Origin: Phycisphaerae bacterium
Lineage (GTDB): Bacteria > Planctomycetota > Phycisphaerae > UBA1845 > JAFGLZ01
Length of the DNA stretch: 60,192 nucleotides
Reading direction: 5' to 3'
Assembly: GCA_016927755.1 (NCBI GenBank)
Contig: JAFGLZ010000209.1
Span: forward strand, 1 to 60,192
The position numbers were made by a program, and so were the translations under genes. The notes beneath the pieces were generated by a model. It saw nothing but the letters and a program-made list of their open reading frames with translations. It ran no database searches and was not told the origin of the DNA. Of this stretch, positions 18,167-28,023 are shown piece after piece (position 1 is the stretch's first letter; each line of letters begins with the position of its first letter).

Positions 18167-21100
18167 ATGACGCCTTTACGCAGACGTGCGAGAATCAACG
18201 TCAAAGCCGTGATCATCCTGGGAGCGGTCGCGATCGTCCTGGGCGTCGGCGCGGTTGCCGGGCACTACGTTCGCAAGCGTGTGATCGCGGACAGGGCGCT
18301 TGCCGAAGGTCAAGCGGCCTACGAGAAGGAAGACTGGGTCACGGCGTCGAAGCAGTTCAAGCTTTACCTCTCGAAATACGCGAAGGACCTGGCGGTCCTG
18401 CGGAAGTACGCGAAGGCTCAGATCTCGACTCGTCCGCTCGAGCCGAAGAACGTCGCGGCGGCGATCGCGGCGAACCGCCGCATCATTCAACTGGATCCCG
18501 GGGATGGGGAGGCGTATGAGCAACTCGCCGCACTGTACACGGGGGTCAAGAACTATGGGGAACTGGCGTACGTCGCTCGGAAGCGGCTGGAGGCCCACCC
18601 GGACGATCCTAAGGCTCCGATCTGGCTGGCCAAGGCGCTGAATCAGCAACACAAGGCGAAGGAGGCGATGGAGGCTCTGACGGGTCTGATTGACCGTCTG
18701 GCGAAGCGTCCCGAGAAGCACGGGGAATTCGTAGAGGCCTGCATTCTGGCGGCACAGATCGAGGCGGGGCAGGGCGATTCGTCGGGGGGCATCGAGAAGG
18801 CCCGGAAATGGCTGGACAAGGCGATCGAGTTCGACCCGACGTCGGCCTTGGCGTTTGCCCATCGGGCGAGATTCCTTCGAACCAAGCCGCACGCGGACGT
18901 CGAGGCGCTGCGCAAGGACTTGACGGCGGCGGAAGCGGACCTGCAGAAGGCCTGTGCTCTTCCGATCGGGGATCCGCGCATCTACCTGATGTTGAGCGAG
19001 GAATGGATGAAGAACGGTCGTCTCGACCAGGCCGCAGCGGAGCTGAAGAAGGCGGAGGGCGTGGATCAGGCGGTTGTCGCGCGGTACTTCCTGGATCCTC
19101 TGGATTGGGTCACGACACGATTCGTCACGGCGGCCGAGTTGTCGCTCCGGTCGAACAAGGTTGAGGAGGGGGTGGCGCTGGCCAATGGGGCGCTGGAGAG
19201 CTTGACGGAGGGTCGTCAACGGGTGCCGATCCTGCCGTATGCCATTCGGCTCTACGTGGCCGGGCGACGTCCGGCGGATGCGCGCCGTTGCCTGAGGGAG
19301 TTCATCGACGCGGTCAGATTGGGCGAGGAGACGTCTGGGGCGGAGCCTCGAATCGCCTTCCTGGAAGCACTTGTGGCCGAGGCGGAAAGCCAGCCCTACC
19401 GAGTGATCGAGATTGCCGAGCCGGCCGTGACGCAGGCTGGGGCCAATCCGCTGCTGTGGTTGATGCTTGCCAGGGCGTACGAGGAGACTGGGCAGCCTGC
19501 TCGAGCCGCGCGAGTTCTCTCGGAGTACGCGCGGACGCGCCCCGTGGAGGCGTCGACGATGGTGCGCCTGGCTCGTCTGCAACTCAAGCAGCGTAAGTGG
19601 GCGGAGGCCCTGACGGCGGCTCAGGCGGCCGAGGCACGTGATTCGCAGGATCTGACGGCCAAACTGCTGCGGCTGGAGGCGGGCATCCGGCTTGCGTCAC
19701 GGGAGGGAGGACCGACGAGCCGCCCGAAGATCGACGCGATCGACAAGGAGCTCTCGGAGCTGGTCAAGGCGCACCCAAAGCGGTTGGACGTTCGGATGCT
19801 TCAGGCCGCGGCGGCGCAAGCCCAAGGGCGGATCGATCAGGCGATGGCGGCTCTGAAGCAGGCGGTCCAGGCGTGCGATGATCCGCTGCTGGCCGAGCTA
19901 CAGCTCGCGCAGCTCGCGATCATCAAGGACCGAAAGGAGGAGGCGATCAAGATTTGCCGGGAGGCTTGTAATCGCCATCCGGAGGAGACGGCGGCCTGGC
20001 AAGCGCTGGCCGACTTGCAGCAATCGGGCGGTGATGTCGTAGGGGCGCGGGCAACGCTGCAAGCAGGCATCTCGAAGGTCGCGGGGGCGCCGGCCAAGCA
20101 TCTGCTGGAGCGAAGCCTTGCCTTGATCGAGATTCTTCATGGCGATCGGAAGGCGGGAATCCAACAACTCGAGGGCCTGGCCAAGAAGGACCCGCGCGAC
20201 ATCAGGACGCGTTCGCTCCTTCTGGGGCTGGCCGAGATACGCCAGAACAAGGCGGTCGCCCAGAAGCTCATCGACGAGATCCGTCTGATCCAAGGAGACG
20301 CGGGGCTGCTCTGGAGAGAACAGCAGGCGATGCTCTGGCTGGCGAGTGATGACTGGCGAGACAAGCAGCAGGAGATCGCGTCCCTGCTCGAACGGTGTGT
20401 GGACGCCGCGCCGGGTTGGTCGGGGCCGGCGGTGGCTCTGGGGGAGATGTACGAGCGTCTCGGCGACTTGGCCAAGGCAGAATCCGTGTATCGTCGCGCG
20501 CTCTCGCAGCAGCCTGAGGGCACACAGGTGGCGGATCGGCTCATCCGGCTGCTCCAGCAGAGCGGGCGGCTCTCCGAGGCCAATGACGTGCTCGCAGGGC
20601 TTCAGGCGAGCCCGGATGCGTTGAGCGTCCGCAGGATTCGGCTGGCGATCGGATCGGGGAAGCTCGACGAAGCGATCCGCGAGTTGAAGCTGCGAGCGGT
20701 AAGCGAGCCCGATTCGGTCGGTACGTACCTTCTGCTAGCTCAGTTGACGTATCGACAGACAAAGGACGTCGAGGCATCCCTGAAGTACCTGGATCAGGCG
20801 GAGAAGGTCAGTCCGAAATCGCTTGGCGTGACCTCGGTCCGGGTGGGGATCCTGAGGGCGGCGGGTCGTTTGGACGAAGCCAGGAAGCTCGTGGACGCTC
20901 AAATCAAGCAGGCGGATACGTTCGAGGCCCGCTTGCTGCAGGCCAGCTTCCTTGCCGAAGCGGGGGACCTAAAGGCGGCCGAGCAGGCGTACCGCCACCT
21001 GGCGAAGATCGGCAAGGACGGGCAGGGCGAGGAACTCCTGGGCGACTTCTACGCTGAGACGAATCGCCCGGACGAAGCCATCGCGACGTGGGAGAAGGCG

Positions 21101-22570
21101 GTCAAAGAACATCCGCAGAACCTGTCACTCGCCAGGCGCTTGATGAAGGGTCTTCTGAAACGAGGCAAGGGGGACGATCGGGCGAGGGCAACGGCGATGT
21201 TGGCGCGTCTGGAGAAGTCCCAGCCGAACGATCCCGATCTGCTGTGGGTCCGCGCGCTGATTCTGCTCGAGGACGGCACCGCCTCGTCTCGGAACAGGGC
21301 CCGGGAACTCCTGGAGCGCGTGGTACAACTCAGGCCGACGGCCGAGGACGCTCACCTGGGACTCATCAGCCTGGCGATGGCGCGTGGGGACCATGCCGCG
21401 GCGAGGGAGCTGGCCACTCGAGGCCAGGCGGCAAGTCCGAACAGTCGTCGTCTCTTGTTGGCCCGGGTTCAGGCCGAGTTTGATCTGGGAAACCACGCCC
21501 TGGCGGAGCGTCTGGCTGGCATGGCCTTGACGGAGAACCCGTATGACGCGGAAGCGGCGGACTTGCTGATTCGGATCGCGGCAGTCGCTCGGGACACCAA
21601 GGCCCTGCAGGAGGCCCGGGAGGATCTCGAGGGGGCGGTGGCCAAGCGGCCCGATGACGGTCGGCTTCGCGTGTCGCTGGCCAAGGCCCTTCACGCGCTG
21701 GGCCAGACCGATACGGCGATTCAAGGACTGGAGAAGTATGTCGGAACGGAGCCCGGTAAGGGGGACATCGGCGTCTTCTTGACGCTGGTGGATCTGCACC
21801 GCGCCAAGAAGGATTGGACGGCCGTGGCTAACGACATTCAACAGGCCGAGAAGCTTGCCCCGGAGGACGCCCGCGTGACGCTGGCCAAGGTTCTCCTGTT
21901 TGCCGACCAGAAGCAGTATGACCGAATCGTCGAATTGATGCGGACGTATGAGCAGGCCAAGCAGAGCGATGCTGGGGTGATTCTGCGTGCGGCGTCTATC
22001 CTGGCCACGTCCAAACCGCACATCAAGCAGGCCGTGGAACTCATGGAGCACGTGGTCAAGGCGACGCCGCAATCCGCGGAGGCACGTCATGGGCTGGCGA
22101 TCCTGTACTACCGGTCGGGTGACCTGCCGCGCGCCAAAGAGCTCTGTCGGAAATTGCTGGAGGAGAATCCGGACAACCCCACGGTTCTGAACGACCTTGC
22201 CTGGATTCTGGCGGAAGGGGAGAAGAACTACGGGGAGGCCCTGAAGCTGGCGGACAAGGGCGTATCGCTTGCCCCCAATCAAGTGAACCTACGGGACACG
22301 CGCGGCGTGATCCTGACGCATGTGCCTGGGCGGCTGAAGGATGCACGAACGGATTTCCAGAAGGTGGTTGATCTGACTCCCGCGGATTCGCCGGGTCGCG
22401 CCAAGGCGCTTCTGCAGTTGGGTCGAATCTGCGCGAAGCTCCAAGACGAGGCGGCAGCCAAGCAGCACCTGCAAGAATCGCTTCGGCTGGACGGTAAACG
22501 GCCCGTCTTGACCGATGCGGAGAAGGCGGAGATCGCGGGACTCCTGAAGGGGGCATCCACAGGGAAGTAG
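18167..22570 (+). CDS. Giant membrane-anchored TPR-repeat protein (PrsT-like)
   Basis: A 1467-residue protein. Residues about 10-30 form a single hydrophobic helix preceded by RRRAR, suggesting an inner-membrane anchor with the rest outside. The remainder is almost entirely tetratricopeptide helices: repeated patterns such as W-LA-L-GR-A-A and P-A--LA-LY---G, with typical lengths of 34 residues and Lys/Glu/Ala-rich composition. In exosortase-linked polysaccharide loci a very large TPR protein (PrsT) usually neighbours the export genes, but that one is a lipoprotein; here no lipobox is present. It likely scaffolds the export or polymerization machinery. The ATG at 18167 has GGAGG 11 bases upstream. 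The gap of 227 bases after the exosortase holds a repeat, so a separate promoter is possible. Confidence 0.8.
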   Translation: MTPLRRRARINVKAVIILGAVAIVLGVGAVAGHYVRKRVIADRALAEGQAAYEKEDWVTASKQFKLYLSKYAKDLAVLRKYAKAQISTRPLEPKNVAAAIAANRRIIQLDPGDGEAYEQLAALYTGVKNYGELAYVARKRLEAHPDDPKAPIWLAKALNQQHKAKEAMEALTGLIDRLAKRPEKHGEFVEACILAAQIEAGQGDSSGGIEKARKWLDKAIEFDPTSALAFAHRARFLRTKPHADVEALRKDLTAAEADLQKACALPIGDPRIYLMLSEEWMKNGRLDQAAAELKKAEGVDQAVVARYFLDPLDWVTTRFVTAAELSLRSNKVEEGVALANGALESLTEGRQRVPILPYAIRLYVAGRRPADARRCLREFIDAVRLGEETSGAEPRIAFLEALVAEAESQPYRVIEIAEPAVTQAGANPLLWLMLARAYEETGQPARAARVLSEYARTRPVEASTMVRLARLQLKQRKWAEALTAAQAAEARDSQDLTAKLLRLEAGIRLASREGGPTSRPKIDAIDKELSELVKAHPKRLDVRMLQAAAAQAQGRIDQAMAALKQAVQACDDPLLAELQLAQLAIIKDRKEEAIKICREACNRHPEETAAWQALADLQQSGGDVVGARATLQAGISKVAGAPAKHLLERSLALIEILHGDRKAGIQQLEGLAKKDPRDIRTRSLLLGLAEIRQNKAVAQKLIDEIRLIQGDAGLLWREQQAMLWLASDDWRDKQQEIASLLERCVDAAPGWSGPAVALGEMYERLGDLAKAESVYRRALSQQPEGTQVADRLIRLLQQSGRLSEANDVLAGLQASPDALSVRRIRLAIGSGKLDEAIRELKLRAVSEPDSVGTYLLLAQLTYRQTKDVEASLKYLDQAEKVSPKSLGVTSVRVGILRAAGRLDEARKLVDAQIKQADTFEARLLQASFLAEAGDLKAAEQAYRHLAKIGKDGQGEELLGDFYAETNRPDEAIATWEKAVKEHPQNLSLARRLMKGLLKRGKGDDRARATAMLARLEKSQPNDPDLLWVRALILLEDGTASSRNRARELLERVVQLRPTAEDAHLGLISLAMARGDHAAARELATRGQAASPNSRRLLLARVQAEFDLGNHALAERLAGMALTENPYDAEAADLLIRIAAVARDTKALQEAREDLEGAVAKRPDDGRLRVSLAKALHALGQTDTAIQGLEKYVGTEPGKGDIGVFLTLVDLHRAKKDWTAVANDIQQAEKLAPEDARVTLAKVLLFADQKQYDRIVELMRTYEQAKQSDAGVILRAASILATSKPHIKQAVELMEHVVKATPQSAEARHGLAILYYRSGDLPRAKELCRKLLEENPDNPTVLNDLAWILAEGEKNYGEALKLADKGVSLAPNQVNLRDTRGVILTHVPGRLKDARTDFQKVVDLTPADSPGRAKALLQLGRICAKLQDEAAAKQHLQESLRLDGKRPVLTDAEKAEIAGLLKGASTGK

Positions 22571-22851
22571 GCGCGCTTCCGTAGGAGGACGGAGGGTGAG
22601 AGCGTCCCCCGGGCCGATTGCATTCTGCAATATGCCGAGCGGCCTTTTTGCTGGAACTTTTTGTCGTTTCGGCGATAATGCGCGGACTGGCGCATGACGT
22701 CAGGTTCATGGCGCGGGCTTTGGGGCGGCGCAATCGCTATATTGCCCAAGGGAAAACGGCCGGTCTTGCCGATACGATACTGATTGCACACCTCAGGTTA
22801 TCGGACGGCCAGCGCGCGGGCTGGCCAGCCTTCAGGCAGGGAGTCGGAGAT

Positions 22852-24057
22852 ATGCAGCTCAAGGGCCGCTCGAGGCGGAAGGCGCAATGCAGACAAGCTG
22901 AGTTGGGTCTCCTGGGAGCCGGGCTGTTGATTCTGACGGGCGCGCTGGGCTGCTCGGATCACCGAGTCAGCCTGGCCGAGTTCATGGAGATGCAGAAGGA
23001 GGCGAGCCAGCCTCCCACAAGCCAGCCGGCAACAAGCCAACCGGTCATGAACACGGCGATCGATCAGGCGTTGGGGCCTTACAAGGTTGGCCCGTCGGAT
23101 GAGCTTGGGTTGACGCTGACGACCGTTGACGGCGCCGCTCCGATCGGACCGCTGCAGATCCGCGTTGACCGAAAGGGGATGGTGGAGTTGCCTCTGGTCG
23201 GCGAGATCAAGATCGCGGGGCTGGAGCTCGAGGACGTCGAGGACACGGTCAAGAACGCGTATGTCCCCAAGTACTACCAGGGGCTGGTCGTCCATGCCGT
23301 ACTGATCGCCCCCGAGACGACGGAGATCCTTGTAACAGGGGCGGTGACGCTGCCTGGACTGGTTCAGTTGCGGCGGACGGAACGAGATCTGCTTCATGCG
23401 ATCGTGGGGGCGGGCGGCGTGTCTCAACTCGCCTCGGGTAAGGTCACGCTACGACGGATTCGTCGTTCGGGCGAGGAGGTCACGCTCGATCTGCTCAGTC
23501 CAGACGAGCTCACGGCGGCGCTGGCACTCGATCCGCTGAAGGACGGCGACATCGTCAACGTGCATAGCGCGGTACCGAACACGGTCTTCGTGGGCGGACT
23601 GGTCAACGCGCCCGCGCCGCAGACGTACCCGTCGGGCGTACCCATGACGATTCTGCAGGCACTGGCGGCCTCTGGCGGGCTTCGGACGGACGTGACGCCG
23701 AAGGAAGCGACGCTGATTCGACGGCTGCCGGACGGGAAGGACATTCAGGTCAGGCTGGACCTGGACCGGATCACCACGGGGAGGGACCCGAATCTCCAGT
23801 TGGCGGCGGGGGACATCCTCTGGGTGCCGGAGACGATCGCGACGCGCGTTCAGGACTGGGTCAACCGGAACATCTACTTCCGTGCGGGCATGAGCGCGAA
23901 CGTGACGTACAACGTGAGCGGGGTGGAATACCTCAACCGGCGGGCGCAGCAAAGCGGGGGCAACAACACCGGGAACCTACAGGACCAATTCGACCCGTTT
24001 GGATTCCTGAACCGGAACAGCGCATTGCAGAGGCTCACCGCCGCACCCGTCCAGTAG
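22852..24057 (+). CDS. Polysaccharide export outer-membrane lipoprotein (Wza-like, SLBB domains)
   Basis: A 401-residue lipoprotein. The signal sequence ends at Cys34 in ALGC, a slightly unusual lipobox. A linker with SQPPTSQPATSQP (52-64) follows, then the Poly_export domain starting YKVGPSDELGL (77-87), and two SLBB-like segments: VTGAVTLPGLVQL near 161-173 and VFVGGLVNAPAPQTYPSG near 246-263. It should form the outer-membrane channel for the exported polysaccharide. The ATG 22852 is supported by GGGAG eight bases upstream. A longer reading from 22618 adds a second hydrophobic stretch and no ribosome binding site. The 281-base gap before it has no clear gene; a GATAAT -10-like box near 22672 lacks a good -35 partner. 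No Wzc-like kinase lies beside it, unlike classic capsule loci. Confidence 0.9.
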   Translation: MQLKGRSRRKAQCRQAELGLLGAGLLILTGALGCSDHRVSLAEFMEMQKEASQPPTSQPATSQPVMNTAIDQALGPYKVGPSDELGLTLTTVDGAAPIGPLQIRVDRKGMVELPLVGEIKIAGLELEDVEDTVKNAYVPKYYQGLVVHAVLIAPETTEILVTGAVTLPGLVQLRRTERDLLHAIVGAGGVSQLASGKVTLRRIRRSGEEVTLDLLSPDELTAALALDPLKDGDIVNVHSAVPNTVFVGGLVNAPAPQTYPSGVPMTILQALAASGGLRTDVTPKEATLIRRLPDGKDIQVRLDLDRITTGRDPNLQLAAGDILWVPETIATRVQDWVNRNIYFRAGMSANVTYNVSGVEYLNRRAQQSGGNNTGNLQDQFDPFGFLNRNSALQRLTAAPVQ

Positions 24058-24124
24058 CAGCGACGCGGGTCGATTTGAGGATGTGGGGGGGATTCGGCTT
24101 CGGCTGGGATTGTCGCGCGACGTC

Positions 24125-26140
24125 CTAGCGTCTTTGGTGCCTGGAGTAGAGGAAGGTGCTGAGGTTGCACGTCGGGCAGCGCCGCAGATCCGCCAGCCTT
24201 GCCAGATAGGCGATGACACACTCCACGAATACGGCATGACTCCAGGTGAGCGGCGAGACGCTGAGAGGCTCTCCTGTCTCGGGATGGAGCTGCTCGGCCA
24301 GGATGCCCGAGGGCAAGGCGTGCCTAGCCACCCACTCGAGCGTGGGCATTACCTCCGAGGCCATCTGCTCCCGCGATTCAGACAAGCGGATCCGATGGAG
24401 GGCGTCCCAGAGGGTACAGATGAACCACGGGTTGCCCGGAATTCGTTCGTCGTCCTTCGATACCTGGAAGTAGAGATCCTTCTCGTAGCGTGCGACGCCG
24501 CCCACGGGTGTCTTGACGATGAGCCCCTGGCGGAGTTGCGTGACGGTGGCCAGGACGCGGGGATCGTCCATGGGATACGCGCCGAAGTGCCAAAGGCCCT
24601 TGATGGACGCGTCCAGGGTATGGTCGGGCTCAAGGTTGCCCTTGGAGGGAATCAGGGAGCGGACGAAGCGATTTCGCTTTGTGTCGAAGAGATGCTCGTC
24701 CATGGCCGCTCGTAATTCGTCGAGGACTCCACGATACCAGTCGACCTTCTCCTGCTGTCCGAAGAGCTTGGCGAAGTCCATGGCCGCCTTGATGCCGGCA
24801 TAGACGGCACCGCACGTGAAGGCATGAACGCCGCACCGTTCCTCCCAGAGGTCCCAACTCGGCAGGGGGAGCTTGGTCTTGGGATCGCGATAGTCTGAGA
24901 GGAAGTTTCCGATCTGGATGACGAGCGGTCGATAGAGATCGCGAATGAATTCGACGTCGCGGAACTGGTCGTAGTGGTGCCAGAGCGCCCACAGGACGAG
25001 TGCGGACTCGTCCTCCTGGATCGGCAGGGCTCCGGCGTCGTTGACCCAGGGGTGCCAGGAGCTGGCGACGGTTCCGTCGGGGTTGTACTTGTGCATCAGA
25101 TAGCCTTCGGGGCGGACCACATCGGCGCAGAACCGGAAGAACTTCTGGCTCAGCTCTCCAAACCCGGCAAGATCGAGGGCGTGGACGACGAGCGCGCCAT
25201 CCCGAGGCCAGCAGTAGCTGTAGGTGTCCCGTGAGAAGTGAAGGTAGTCGGTGTCGTTGGCGGCCAGCACCGGGCCGTGGTCGTCGACCTGGGTTCGGAT
25301 GACGAGCAGGCTCGTCTTGAAGAGGCGTCCGACGGGCTCGGGCAGCTCACGAAGGTCCCACTCCTCCTTGTTGAGCCAGCCGCGCCAGTAGCTCCGCGTC
25401 CGATCGATGAACTTGCCCGGGGAGCGGTCCAAGACGAACCGGTCAAGCTCCAGGACCTCCGCGTATCGCTGGCCGGCGATGATCCAGTAATGGACGATTT
25501 TCTGGTCGCTGGAGGGCAGGCGGACCTCGATCTCGATGGTCGAGTCGACGCTTCCCTGGGCGATCGGATTTCGGCCGAGCTGACCGTCCTCGGCATCGCG
25601 GAAGGTGCCCTCGAGATCGGGTCGATTCTTCAGTCCGGTGGCGAAGGAGTTGATGCCGCAGGCATCGGGGCCGCAACAGTTGGCCAGGAAGTACCGCGAG
25701 GCCTTGTAGTGGATGAGCGATCGCGTGGCGGGGTCGAAGTAGGCGGTGTCGCCCACATCGTTTCCGAGGATGTTGAAGTCGTGATGGAAGTAGAGCTTGA
25801 TGACGCGATCTCGTCCTGAGAGGTCTCGGACCTTGATCTGGCGGAGGTAGACGTTCACGTGGAAGTCGACGGCATCGCCGCAGATGAGCTCCAAGGCGAG
25901 CGTTTCGTTGGTGAGCTGGACGTTGGTCACGAGGGTATCGGGTTCGTACCGAAGGGATCGGGACCAACCCGTGTCGTGCACCCAGCTCAGCGTGTCCTCG
26001 ACCCAGACTCCGAAGTGGAAGGGCCGATGTCCCGCGTGGTTTTCCTGACCGATGTGTGGGTAGTAGAAATCGCGAATGCGGTACAAGCCGTCGAACGTCA
26101 CGAGCATCGTTCCGTTTCCGACGGGGATGTCGCGCGGCAT
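24125..26140 (-). CDS. GH15 glucoamylase-like glycoside hydrolase
   Basis: A 671-residue cytoplasmic-type enzyme with an N-terminal beta-sandwich (to about residue 270) and a C-terminal (alpha/alpha)6 barrel, the standard bacterial GH15 layout. The barrel contains WPRDGALVVHALDLAGF near 310, the general-acid region SWDLWEERCG with Glu433/Glu434, and AEQLHPETGEPLS with Glu616 as the likely base. It releases glucose from alpha-1,4-glucans or acts on related oligosaccharides. No signal peptide is seen. The start at 26140 is supported by AAAGGA nine bases upstream; the earlier in-frame ATG would overlap the preceding gene. It is 4 bases downstream of the rubredoxin-oxidoreductase gene, so the two form an operon. 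A polysaccharide role is not evident; glycogen turnover is an alternative. Confidence 0.87.
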   Translation of the reverse strand: MPRDIPVGNGTMLVTFDGLYRIRDFYYPHIGQENHAGHRPFHFGVWVEDTLSWVHDTGWSRSLRYEPDTLVTNVQLTNETLALELICGDAVDFHVNVYLRQIKVRDLSGRDRVIKLYFHHDFNILGNDVGDTAYFDPATRSLIHYKASRYFLANCCGPDACGINSFATGLKNRPDLEGTFRDAEDGQLGRNPIAQGSVDSTIEIEVRLPSSDQKIVHYWIIAGQRYAEVLELDRFVLDRSPGKFIDRTRSYWRGWLNKEEWDLRELPEPVGRLFKTSLLVIRTQVDDHGPVLAANDTDYLHFSRDTYSYCWPRDGALVVHALDLAGFGELSQKFFRFCADVVRPEGYLMHKYNPDGTVASSWHPWVNDAGALPIQEDESALVLWALWHHYDQFRDVEFIRDLYRPLVIQIGNFLSDYRDPKTKLPLPSWDLWEERCGVHAFTCGAVYAGIKAAMDFAKLFGQQEKVDWYRGVLDELRAAMDEHLFDTKRNRFVRSLIPSKGNLEPDHTLDASIKGLWHFGAYPMDDPRVLATVTQLRQGLIVKTPVGGVARYEKDLYFQVSKDDERIPGNPWFICTLWDALHRIRLSESREQMASEVMPTLEWVARHALPSGILAEQLHPETGEPLSVSPLTWSHAVFVECVIAYLARLADLRRCPTCNLSTFLYSRHQRR

Positions 26141-26144
26141 GGTC

Positions 26145-27650
26145 TCACGTCCTTTCGGCAAGATGGGTCGTGACGTCGGCAGCGCTCGGCGTCTTGCGCA
26201 GCAGGCCGCTCATGTCGGTCCTCTGCTCGATGGCACGCTTGACGGGCGAGGTCAGGGCGGTGTCGCCAAGGAGGATGGCGCCGACCATGAGATGGTCTCG
26301 GAAGACGAAGCGGAAGTACGTTTGATCGCTCGATCCGTCCACGACCTCGTAGCTGGCATCTCCGGGGTCGAACTCGCCGATGCTGAACAGGTCCAGGCCG
26401 AGCACTTTGAGGGTGTTGGACCTGGGAATACCGCCGAATTCGCTGGACAGCCCGGCGGCGTTCATGCCCGCGATGCTGCCCTGGAACTGGGACGGCCCCC
26501 AGAGTCCGTAGAGGGTGCCGCGATGCTCGGCGACATCGCCGGCGGCCAGGACGTCGGGATGGGACGTTCGGAGGTGGTTATCCACGACGACTCCGGTGTT
26601 GACGTCGAGCCCGGCGATGCGGGCGAGATAGCTGTTGGGACGGACGCCGGTGGTGATGACGACGAGCTCGGCGGGCAGGGAACGACCGTCCCTCAGACGG
26701 ATGCCCTGGACGCGTTCGTCGCCAAGGATTTCCTCGACGCGTGCCTCCTTGACGAGGGTCACGCCGAGTTCGGCCACGAATTGCTCGAGTATGGGGCTTG
26801 CGGCCTGATTGAGTTGGCGGGGGAGCAGCCAGCCATGCCCTTCGAGCAGCGTGACGTCGGCGCCACGCCGGGCAAGCCCGCCGGCGGTCTCGAGGCCCAA
26901 GATGCCTCCACCGACGATGACGCACTTGGCACCTCGCGCGGCGGCGGCCAGAATGCGTTCAGCGTCATGGACGGTCCGGAACCTGCCGACGCCCTCCTTT
27001 GTGCCGCCGGGAAAGGGCGGGACGGCGGGATGAGCACCGGCGGTGAGAATGAGCTTCTGGAACCCCAGGGCCTGGCCATCGGCTAGCATCAACGTATGGG
27101 CGTCCAGATCGATTCCGGTGACCTCGCCACCCCTGGCGAGCCGGATCCTGTTGGCTTCGTACCAGTTCTCCGGCTGAATGGGCAGGGCATTCTCGCCGAC
27201 CTCGCCTGCGACGAACCGGGTGAGATTGAGGCGGTAGTAGGGGAGCGTGGGCTCCTTGGACAGCAGCGTGATCTCCACATCGGGCGAAGCGGCGCGCAGC
27301 GATTCCGCGGCGGAGAGGCCCGCGATGCCCGCACCGATGATGACGACATGCTGGAGCTTGCCCGGGGCTGACAAGGCCCGGGCGGCTTCGGCGACAGACT
27401 GGAAACGGTCGGCGGGTGCGGCACAGACGGGGCACTCCGCGGGGGGGGTGTCGCCCGGGTGAACGTAGCCGCAATTCACGCAGCGCCACTGAGTGGGGCC
27501 GGTGTCGGGCGTGGATTTGGGGGTCTCCAGGTACGCCTCGAAGTCTTGTCGCGATGCACCGCAAACGGGACAGGTATCGGGAGGCGCATCGCCGCGATGA
27601 ATGTAGCCGCAGATCGAGCATCTCCAGGCCGCCGCCGTTTCGTTCGACAT
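26145..27650 (-). CDS. FAD-dependent NAD(P)H oxidoreductase with two N-terminal rubredoxin-like domains
   Basis: A 501-residue flavoprotein. Two short rubredoxin-type iron sites lie at the N-terminus: Cys11, 14, 27, 30 (WRCSICGYIH...CPVCG) and Cys57, 60, 73, 76 (WRCVNCGYVH...CPVC). A pyridine nucleotide-disulfide oxidoreductase module follows, with the FAD motif GAGIAG (106-111), an NAD(P)H motif GGGILGLETAGGL near 248 and the second FAD motif AAGDVAE near 374. No redox-active CxxC is seen in the flavin core. It probably passes electrons from NAD(P)H to its own rubredoxin centres and on to an oxygen- or peroxide-reducing partner, as in NADH:rubredoxin oxidoreductases. AGAGGAA six bases before the ATG supports the start. 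It is first in a two-gene unit with the glucoamylase. Confidence 0.85.
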   Translation of the reverse strand: MSNETAAAWRCSICGYIHRGDAPPDTCPVCGASRQDFEAYLETPKSTPDTGPTQWRCVNCGYVHPGDTPPAECPVCAAPADRFQSVAEAARALSAPGKLQHVVIIGAGIAGLSAAESLRAASPDVEITLLSKEPTLPYYRLNLTRFVAGEVGENALPIQPENWYEANRIRLARGGEVTGIDLDAHTLMLADGQALGFQKLILTAGAHPAVPPFPGGTKEGVGRFRTVHDAERILAAAARGAKCVIVGGGILGLETAGGLARRGADVTLLEGHGWLLPRQLNQAASPILEQFVAELGVTLVKEARVEEILGDERVQGIRLRDGRSLPAELVVITTGVRPNSYLARIAGLDVNTGVVVDNHLRTSHPDVLAAGDVAEHRGTLYGLWGPSQFQGSIAGMNAAGLSSEFGGIPRSNTLKVLGLDLFSIGEFDPGDASYEVVDGSSDQTYFRFVFRDHLMVGAILLGDTALTSPVKRAIEQRTDMSGLLRKTPSAADVTTHLAERT

Positions 27651-28023
27651 GACGCATTCCTCTAGGTATCGGAACCGGTGGATTCTGCTCCAAGGCGCGC
27701 CGAGGCGCCTGTTTACTGGGAATCGGGTCGACGCGATGTCCGCACGATATCGAGTTTCCGTCGATTGATGCGACCGTCCCCGACGAAGGCGCCGCCGACG
27801 ACACCCATCTCTTGGCCTCTAGTACCACCTGACGAAGCGCCGATCAAGTTCGGAGTTCCCGGCGGACACGCAGTGGGCGGTCAGCCCGTTTCCCTTGAGC
27901 AGAGGGGAAGTGGGGAGCGTCCCACACTGCGGCCGAGATCCATGCCGGGTGCAGTGCGCAGCGGAGGTGATATAATGGGCCTCGGCTTTCCTCTGGCGGT
28001 CACATGGGGTACTGAGACCCATC
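27651..28023. promoter_or_regulatory. Divergent intergenic region with a TATAAT box upstream of the first SGNH gene
   Basis: A 373-base region between divergent genes with no convincing ORF. A perfect TATAAT lies at 27971-27976 on the plus strand, about 48 bases before the SGNH hydrolase ATG, but no good -35 lies 16-18 bases upstream. An AGGCGC / GCGCCT hairpin (27693-27698 with 27705-27710) sits about 45 bases before the rubredoxin gene start, within its likely leader. Confidence 0.4.
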
